A DNA stretch of 10,196 nt from an uncultured delta proteobacterium (GTDB lineage: Bacteria; RBG-13-61-14; DRUE01). The notes below the pieces were generated by a model. That model worked only from the letters and a program-made list of their open reading frames with translations, had not been told where the DNA came from and searched no databases. The first letter of the stretch is position 1, and each line of letters begins with the position of its first letter. This document shows positions 6,194 through 10,196 of this stretch, piece by piece. The translations under genes were made by a program, and so were the position numbers. Location of the stretch: positions 1 to 10,196 of the forward strand of contig CAIYYW010000336.1 in NCBI GenBank assembly GCA_903930515.1, given 5' to 3'.

Positions 6194-8042
6194 TCTGCTT
6201 CACCAGATACTGAACCGTTTTATCAGCGGGATACAGCTTCAGGTAGGCTTTGAGAAAATGCAACCCTTCCGGCCCCTGATTCTTCTTCAAGGCCAGTTTC
6301 GCCTTCAGCAGCAGCAGGCTGGGAGAATCGCGCCGGAGAGACTCCATGGTCCGGATCGCCTTTTCCGCCTGGTCCAATTTTTCCGCCTCAATCAGGGCGT
6401 CGGCGTAAGAGATCCATCCTTTCAGATATTGCGGCCTCAATCCGATGGTGATCCGGAATTGCGCCAGGGCTCCCTCCAAATCACCCTGTCCCATCAGGAT
6501 TTGTCCGAGCACCTGGTGGCTGTGCGCCCAATCCGGGTCAAACTTGATCGCGGCTTGCGCCAGGCTTTGCGCATATGGCAAATTATTGCTATCCATCGCC
6601 ACCTTGGCCAGACCCAGGTAGCCTCCGGCCCGGGAGACTTGATCGGGAAGGGCCTTGGCGAAATTCTCTCCCGCAAGTTTGAAATCTCCCTGCTCTAAAT
6701 ACGCCTGCCCGAGGTGGATATATTCATACGGGCTTTGGTCCGGCAGCCGGGGGAGCGGGAGCGCGCTGATCAGGAAGGACAGGGTGACAAAACCCAGCGC
6801 GATCAGGGATCTAAACAACTCCCGGGAAAATAAATGGGCGATCATTTCCTGAACCCCGTACCCGGCCGGGATCAGGAGCAGGGCCATCCATCCCAGCCGA
6901 TACCTGGAGCTGATCAGGGTCAGCGCCAGGGCGACCCCGAAAAAGAACAGGCAGAGTCCGACCAGGCCGAGTCCCTTGCCGCGGATCCGCGCCGAAAACA
7001 AGCCGAGCAGGCCCAGGGCGATAATCAGGCCGGAATTGATCGGGCACAGTCGGAGCGAGATCATCCGCGCCCGATAAAAATCCGGATCAAAGCTGGCGAT
7101 GATCTCCCGGTTATCAAAGAGGAGCTTGGTTTTGCGCGTCAGCAGGTTGAGCCAGACCGAGGGGTGATCACCCGCCCAGGCCATCCACTTTTTCAAATAA
7201 TATCGGTTCTGATCCGAGGGTTTTTCCGCGCCCGCATCAATCATCGCCATCGCCTGCAGGGTGTCCCATTTCCCGCCCAGCCGCAGATACGGTATCCCGG
7301 GCGATTCCGGGTTGTTGCCCAGGTAGAAGTTCAGCCCGAAATTCTTCTGCGTGAGCACCAGGTCCTGCTCCGCGTAATAGTTCTGATACGCGATCAAGAA
7401 CAAAGGGACGGCCAGGCCGATGGAAAAAAGCAAGCCCGGCAAAAGCGTCCGCTTCCAGCCCCGGCTGATCCAGGTCCAGAGCAAAAAGCCGGGAGCAACG
7501 CTCAAAATCAACGGCCAGAAAATGCCGGCCAGGGCCAAAGACCCTCCGGAAAGAAAAGAGGAAAGCTTCGGCCGCTTTTCCTGGGCCAGCGCGAGGGTGA
7601 CGCTCAGGAGCAGGAAAAAAATATTGAGCGTGGGGGGAAGCAGCCGGGCCTGGAAATAAACCATCGGCCAGAAAAAAGCCGCCAGGACCGCGGAGATCAA
7701 GGCCGGACCCCGGCCGAAAATTTTTCCCGCCACCAGGAAGATCAGCAGCACATTCACGGTTGAGACCAGGGATTGCAGGAGCCGGCTGGAGAGGTAAGGC
7801 GCGGGCAGGAACCGGTGGGCGAAGGCGAGGAAAAAAGCATAACCGGGGGAGTGGAGCGGAACATAGGTTCGGAGGATGATCCCATCCGAGATTTCCTTGG
7901 CCCATTCGTCATATTCCATTTCATCCAGTTGCGGATGCTCAAACACCGGGAATTTCTTCAACTCCCAAACCGCGGCCACCCGGATCAAGAACGACAGGGC
8001 CAGGATCAGCAAAATCGGACGGGCTTTTCTCATCAGCTCCAT
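6171..8042 (-). CDS. GT39/ArnT-like GT-C glycosyltransferase with C-terminal TPR repeats
   Basis: From the ATG at 8042 the protein has 623 residues. MELMRKARP leads straight into the first membrane helix (about 9-26), then HPQLDEMEYDEWA (34-47) with D40-E41, the acidic first-loop motif of PMT/ArnT-type GT-C enzymes that use polyprenyl-linked sugars, then LHSPGY (63-68). A dozen or so hydrophobic segments extend to about 430. Residues 437-623 hold about five TPR units (for example YIHLGQAYLEQGDFKLAGENF and SHQVLGQILMGQGDLEGALAQF). The frame is open upstream to 8225, but that extension is Arg-rich, overlaps the preceding gene and spoils the N-terminal membrane anchor, so I reject it. The ATG at 8033, with GGAG just before it, is an alternative start. 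It shares architecture with the next gene, with which it overlaps by 23 bases. Acceptor and sugar are unknown. Confidence 0.88.
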   Translation of the reverse strand: MELMRKARPILLILALSFLIRVAAVWELKKFPVFEHPQLDEMEYDEWAKEISDGIILRTYVPLHSPGYAFFLAFAHRFLPAPYLSSRLLQSLVSTVNVLLIFLVAGKIFGRGPALISAVLAAFFWPMVYFQARLLPPTLNIFFLLLSVTLALAQEKRPKLSSFLSGGSLALAGIFWPLILSVAPGFLLWTWISRGWKRTLLPGLLFSIGLAVPLFLIAYQNYYAEQDLVLTQKNFGLNFYLGNNPESPGIPYLRLGGKWDTLQAMAMIDAGAEKPSDQNRYYLKKWMAWAGDHPSVWLNLLTRKTKLLFDNREIIASFDPDFYRARMISLRLCPINSGLIIALGLLGLFSARIRGKGLGLVGLCLFFFGVALALTLISSRYRLGWMALLLIPAGYGVQEMIAHLFSRELFRSLIALGFVTLSFLISALPLPRLPDQSPYEYIHLGQAYLEQGDFKLAGENFAKALPDQVSRAGGYLGLAKVAMDSNNLPYAQSLAQAAIKFDPDWAHSHQVLGQILMGQGDLEGALAQFRITIGLRPQYLKGWISYADALIEAEKLDQAEKAIRTMESLRRDSPSLLLLKAKLALKKNQGPEGLHFLKAYLKLYPADKTVQYLVKQIEEQNKK

Positions 8043-8145
8043 TCTAATCCATCGCCCGGAAAGGATAAATCCACTTTCATACTTTTTTTGACCGGGGCCC
8101 GGAGTAAAGGTTTCCAGCCGAGACCTTCGCCAGCTCCGCCCGGTT

Positions 8146-8823
8146 TCAACCGATGGCGCCTGGCATTGAGAGCGCCTGCTCCGCCTCCTGCGTCTCATTG
8201 TTGCCGGCCAATCTCCGATAGACATAGGCCGTGGTCATCATTGAAATCGGGATGGTCAGCAACAACCCCAGGCCGCAGGTGAAAATGGCGCCGGCCAAAT
8301 TGATTCCCGCCAGGGCCAGGTCCAGCGCGAAAATGTCCCACTTGAAACCCTCGGTGATTTCCCCGCTTTTGCGCAAGGCCCCCATCGGTCCCAACTCGCG
8401 GTCAACAATCAAATAGGGAAGGAATTGATACTTGACCGCCCAGACGATCCCGGGAACGATCAGCAGGATCATACCCGCCAGGATCACCATCGCATACAGG
8501 ATGGACCCGAGCAGGAATTTGAGGAAGAGATGGGCGTGGGAGAAAAGGTCCGAGAAATCCGCGGCCTGCCCGTCGTGGATTTTGAGCGCGACCTTGATCA
8601 GGCCGATTTGAATGATCAGACTGAACCCCGCGCCCAGGATGGAAAAAATCAAGGAGATGCCCCCGGCAATTATGGAAGAATTTCTCCCCACCCCGGCGGA
8701 GATCGCGCTCGGGATATAAGGGATCACCCAGCCAACCGCCACCACGGCGATTAAAATCCCGAGATTCTGCAGGGTCGTGTCCCATCCGTATTGAACCGCC
8801 TCGGATATGGTAAATTTGCTCAT
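8146..8823 (-). CDS. Polytopic membrane protein, DUF975/GPDPase-membrane-domain-like
   Basis: The 225-residue protein begins FTISEAVQYGWDTTLQNL, a cytosolic lead-in common in this type of membrane protein. It then has about five or six hydrophobic segments (roughly 20-40, 52-80, 105-128, 163-185 and 185-205). Between them is VDRELGPMGALRKSGEITEG (about 141-160), which matches the recurring 'D..lgp..Al..S...t.G' loop of DUF975 and glycerophosphodiesterase membrane-domain proteins. No catalytic domain is attached, and the function of such stand-alone proteins is not established. An AAAGGGGG ribosome site precedes the ATG. It follows the lipoprotein by 57 bases with no terminator visible between, so the two are probably co-transcribed. 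The 103 bases after its stop hold only a short GC-rich palindrome (CCGGGGCCCGG) without a U tract. Confidence 0.85.
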   Translation of the reverse strand: MSKFTISEAVQYGWDTTLQNLGILIAVVAVGWVIPYIPSAISAGVGRNSSIIAGGISLIFSILGAGFSLIIQIGLIKVALKIHDGQAADFSDLFSHAHLFLKFLLGSILYAMVILAGMILLIVPGIVWAVKYQFLPYLIVDRELGPMGALRKSGEITEGFKWDIFALDLALAGINLAGAIFTCGLGLLLTIPISMMTTAYVYRRLAGNNETQEAEQALSMPGAIG

Positions 8824-8880
8824 CCCAACCCCCTTTCGCGGAAAATTTATCTGAAAGTTTTTGCCGGTTGTCCGTCCGGA

Positions 8881-9399
8881 TCAAAGCGGGGCCTTCAGGA
8901 GCTTGATCTGGTCAATCCAGACCGTGCCCTTGCCCTCAATCACCAGGTTCAATTTCACATTGTCCGGGTTCTCCCCCGCTTTCAGAAAAAAAGTTGTTTC
9001 CGCGCTCACCCATCCGGTGTCTCCGCGGATCTGGTCCGGAAGGCCGCGCGCGAAAAATTCGCCCTTGCCCGGGAAATGACACCACATCTCCAAATAAGCG
9101 TTTCCCTCCAGCTTCTCCGAGCGGAGCTTGGCCTGGTAGATCAGGCGCGCGTTTTCCAGATCCAGGTCTCCGGTCTCGAACAAAGGCATTGTGCCCGCCT
9201 GGTTGGCCGAGATCTTAAATGAGCCTTTGCCGTCGCTGGAACCCCGGGGGTCCAACTCCACCACCGCCTGGGTGAGAACCCCTTCCAGGCTGTTGGCGGG
9301 GAATTCCTTGATCAATTCCGGCTGGGGACCCGGCTTCTTGCAAGCCATAAGAGCGATCGCGATCATTGCCCACGCCAGGCAAACTATTCCCCTTTTCAT
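8881..9399 (-). CDS. Small lipoprotein with beta-sandwich-like domain
   Basis: The 172-residue product starts MKRGIVCLAW and has a hydrophobic signal ending in the lipobox L17-M-A-C20 followed by KK, so it should be lipidated at C20 and held at the membrane. After a Pro-rich linker, residues about 40-172 alternate short beta-like strands: GKGSFKISAN, ENARLIYQAKLRSE, NAYLEMWCHFPG, WVSAETTFFLKAG, NVKLNLVIEGKGTVWIDQIKLLK. The last strand, ending in a 'V-W-I-D-x-I-x-L' pattern, is typical of carbohydrate-binding-like jelly-roll domains found on extracytoplasmic proteins. A sugar or polymer-binding role is therefore an inference from fold style, not a recognised family. A strong AAGGAGGG ribosome site precedes the ATG. 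It sits directly ahead of the membrane protein in the same direction. Confidence 0.85.
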   Translation of the reverse strand: MKRGIVCLAWAMIAIALMACKKPGPQPELIKEFPANSLEGVLTQAVVELDPRGSSDGKGSFKISANQAGTMPLFETGDLDLENARLIYQAKLRSEKLEGNAYLEMWCHFPGKGEFFARGLPDQIRGDTGWVSAETTFFLKAGENPDNVKLNLVIEGKGTVWIDQIKLLKAPL

Positions 9400-9429
9400 T
9401 GGTCCGCCCTCCTTGGCAGATATTTATTT

Positions 9430-9534
9430 TTATTCTACCAGCTTCCCGGCGATCTCCGCAACCCGCTTGCCCTGGCAGAGCGCCATTGCCAACTCGTTCT
9501 CGCTCGGAACCCTTCTGTCAAAATTGCGTCTCAA
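9430..9534 (-). CDS. Possible micro-ORF (up to 34 aa) downstream of and in frame with the preceding gene
   Basis: The 43 sense codons after the UGA of the preceding gene remain in the same frame up to a TAA at 9430-9432. The C-terminal part reads FDRRVPSENELAMALCQGK and then RVAEIAGKLVE, which looks like real protein: a charged turn followed by an amphipathic helix, with codon choice like the neighbours. A stand-alone peptide could start at TTG 9534-9532 (34 residues) or ATG 9486-9484 (18 residues), but neither has a ribosome site. Alternatives are stop-codon readthrough, an old frame lost to a nonsense mutation, or chance. Confidence 0.25.
   Translation of the reverse strand: MRRNFDRRVPSENELAMALCQGKRVAEIAGKLVE
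9432..9461 (-). promoter_or_regulatory. Candidate promoter for the lipoprotein gene
   Basis: On the minus strand TAGAAT (9437-9432, five of six matches to the -10 consensus) is followed by an AT-rich stretch and then the ribosome site. TTGCGG (9461-9456) lies 18 bases upstream as a weak -35. Transcription would begin about 25 bases before the lipoprotein ATG. It overlaps the end of the possible micro-ORF. Confidence 0.35.
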
Positions 9535-9545
9535 CCGGAGGGAGG

Positions 9546-9567
9546 GGCTGATTTGTGGGGATCAGCC
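9546..9567 (-). other. Perfect stem-loop over the stop codon of the membrane-protein gene
   Basis: GGCTGAT and ATCAGCC form a perfect seven-pair stem around an eight-base loop, and the UGA stop (9564-9562) is inside the 5' arm on the transcribed strand. It is followed by a C-rich run and not by U residues, so it is not a standard intrinsic terminator. It could stabilise the mRNA end, pause ribosomes or be coincidental. Confidence 0.4.
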
Positions 9568-10196
9568 GATCATCGCTTTCTTGATCAGGGCGCACAAATA
9601 GGCAAGCTCCTGCTCGGAAAGGCCGGCCCCGAACTGGATAAATACTTTATCGCTCTGGGCGGTTATGCCGGGGGATTTGACCAGCTTGCCCAGGATCAGC
9701 ATCCAACCCGGAAGCGTCCGTCCGTCCGGCATCCTCGGCATCCCGGAATAGCCCGCGCTCGCGGTCAGGTTTGATCCCGGCAATTCCCGGACCGCGGAAT
9801 CTATGATCGTTTGCTTGGTGGGCAAATGCAATTCTTCCAGCTCCGATCCCGGAATCAATTCGGTCTTGACCCCCGAGTATGAATGACGCTCAATCCGAAG
9901 CTCCTTCGGAGAGGCGATCACCCGGGTCTTTTCCTTCCGCCGCCTGAGAAAAAACCTCGCTCCCCAAAGAAGGGCGACCAACAAAGGCAAAGCAATAACC
10001 CCGGACCTGATCTCAGGGGCCTGTCCCGGATTCCGAAAAAACATGGAACCCCGGTAAATTATGTAACCGCCGATCACGATCGGCAGCAGGCCCGCAATCA
10101 GGCCCGGAGTACTGATCCCGGGCCCGGGAATCTCAATAATCAACGGGTCGCCGGTCTGTTCCATCCGGGAGAGAAGCTCCAGCGGCGGGGCCGGGA
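9562..10196 (-). CDS. Two-TM membrane protein with C-terminal PH-like soluble domain, 5' end cut by window
   Basis: The first in-window ATG is at 10164, but the frame runs open to the edge through PAPPLELLSR, and no well-placed ribosome site precedes that ATG (a GGAG lies 12 bases away). The gene therefore probably starts outside the window. Numbered from that ATG, two membrane helices lie at about 19-38 and 53-74, followed by the basic stop RRRKEK. Residues about 80-200 alternate beta-strands (KTRVIASPKELRIERHS, KTELIPGSELEELHL, KVFIQFGAGL) and end in a helix (SEQELAYLCALIKKAMIG). That layout recalls bacterial PH-like domains attached to paired membrane helices, which is inference from pattern. 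I do not recognise a named family. The stop codon lies inside a perfect hairpin and the frame continues beyond it for 43 codons. Confidence 0.78.
   Translation of the reverse strand, partial: PAPPLELLSRMEQTGDPLIIEIPGPGISTPGLIAGLLPIVIGGYIIYRGSMFFRNPGQAPEIRSGVIALPLLVALLWGARFFLRRRKEKTRVIASPKELRIERHSYSGVKTELIPGSELEELHLPTKQTIIDSAVRELPGSNLTASAGYSGMPRMPDGRTLPGWMLILGKLVKSPGITAQSDKVFIQFGAGLSEQELAYLCALIKKAMIG

Noticed and set aside
5230-7040. Many short copies of GATCAGG and similar words on the plus strand
   Set aside because: These are reverse readings of Leu-Ile-Leu codons (CTG ATC CTG) in membrane helices, so they reflect protein composition and not a repeat family.
6834-7763. A 309-codon open frame on the plus strand, antisense to the GT39-like gene
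   Set aside because: Its product is a Gln/Arg/Asp/Pro/Gly-rich sequence without hydrophobic core, typical of the reverse reading of a Leu/Ile/Ala-rich membrane protein with GC-ending codons. No ribosome site or family signature.
7237-7905. A 222-codon minus-strand frame within the GT39-like gene
   Set aside because: It is an out-of-frame reading of the same strand, rich in Pro, Gly and Arg, overlapped by a clear membrane-protein frame.
8085-8105. GC-rich palindrome beside a run of seven T as a terminator
   Set aside because: On the minus strand, where the genes lie, the run reads as A residues after the stem, and on the plus strand the T run precedes the stem. Neither orientation gives a stem followed by U.
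8043-8225. N-terminal extension of the GT39-like protein by 61 residues
   Set aside because: The extension is Arg/Ser-rich, overlaps the end of the upstream gene by 80 bases, and would place a basic tail before what is otherwise a normal N-terminal membrane anchor.
9546-9567. Hairpin at the UGA as a selenocysteine insertion signal
   Set aside because: Bacterial SECIS hairpins lie just downstream of UGA, whereas here the UGA is inside the 5' arm, and nothing suggests a cysteine position in a redox motif. No selenocysteine machinery is visible in the window.

Overview
This is an ordinary-looking stretch of a moderately GC-rich (judged by eye, mostly GC-ending codons) bacterial chromosome. It carries ten genes that I consider well or fairly well supported, plus one possible micro-ORF. 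Bacterial-type Shine-Dalgarno sequences, a lipobox lipoprotein, a DUF362 protein, a YtcJ-like amidohydrolase and two fused GT-C/TPR membrane proteins suit an uncultured, probably Gram-negative lineage such as Acidobacteriota, Aminicenantota or Omnitrophota. That placement is inference: there is no rRNA or marker gene here.

Left arm, plus strand (1-3531): a 5'-truncated enolase-superfamily (mandelate racemase/muconate lactonizing enzyme type) gene is followed after one base by a metal-dependent amidohydrolase, so the two are probably co-transcribed and may act on one small-molecule substrate. A DUF362 gene follows 42 bases later. It has its own perfect -10 box so close to the ATG that its mRNA is probably leaderless.

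Centre (3532-4391): a small helical orphan protein on the minus strand and an orphan 155-residue protein on the plus strand diverge from a strikingly AT-rich 85-base island, which holds a 19-bp imperfect palindrome next to a -10-like box. Both genes abut or overlap their convergent neighbours with no room for a terminator.

Right arm, minus strand (4388-10196), in transcription order: a 5'-truncated membrane protein with a cytosolic or periplasmic domain; a possible in-frame micro-ORF behind its UGA stop; a small lipoprotein with a predicted beta-sandwich-like domain; a polytopic membrane protein; and two consecutive GT-C glycosyltransferase-like proteins, each with an N-terminal multi-membrane part and a C-terminal TPR array. 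The last two overlap by 23 bases. Together this arm looks like an envelope or protein-glycosylation cluster, but only the fold classes can be read from sequence.

No tRNA, rRNA, CRISPR array, insertion sequence or convincing intrinsic terminator was seen. No gene-free stretch exceeds 300 bases. The most promising points for follow-up are the twin GT-C/TPR genes, the hairpin over the UGA stop with its in-frame continuation, and the AT-rich divergent control region between two orphan genes.
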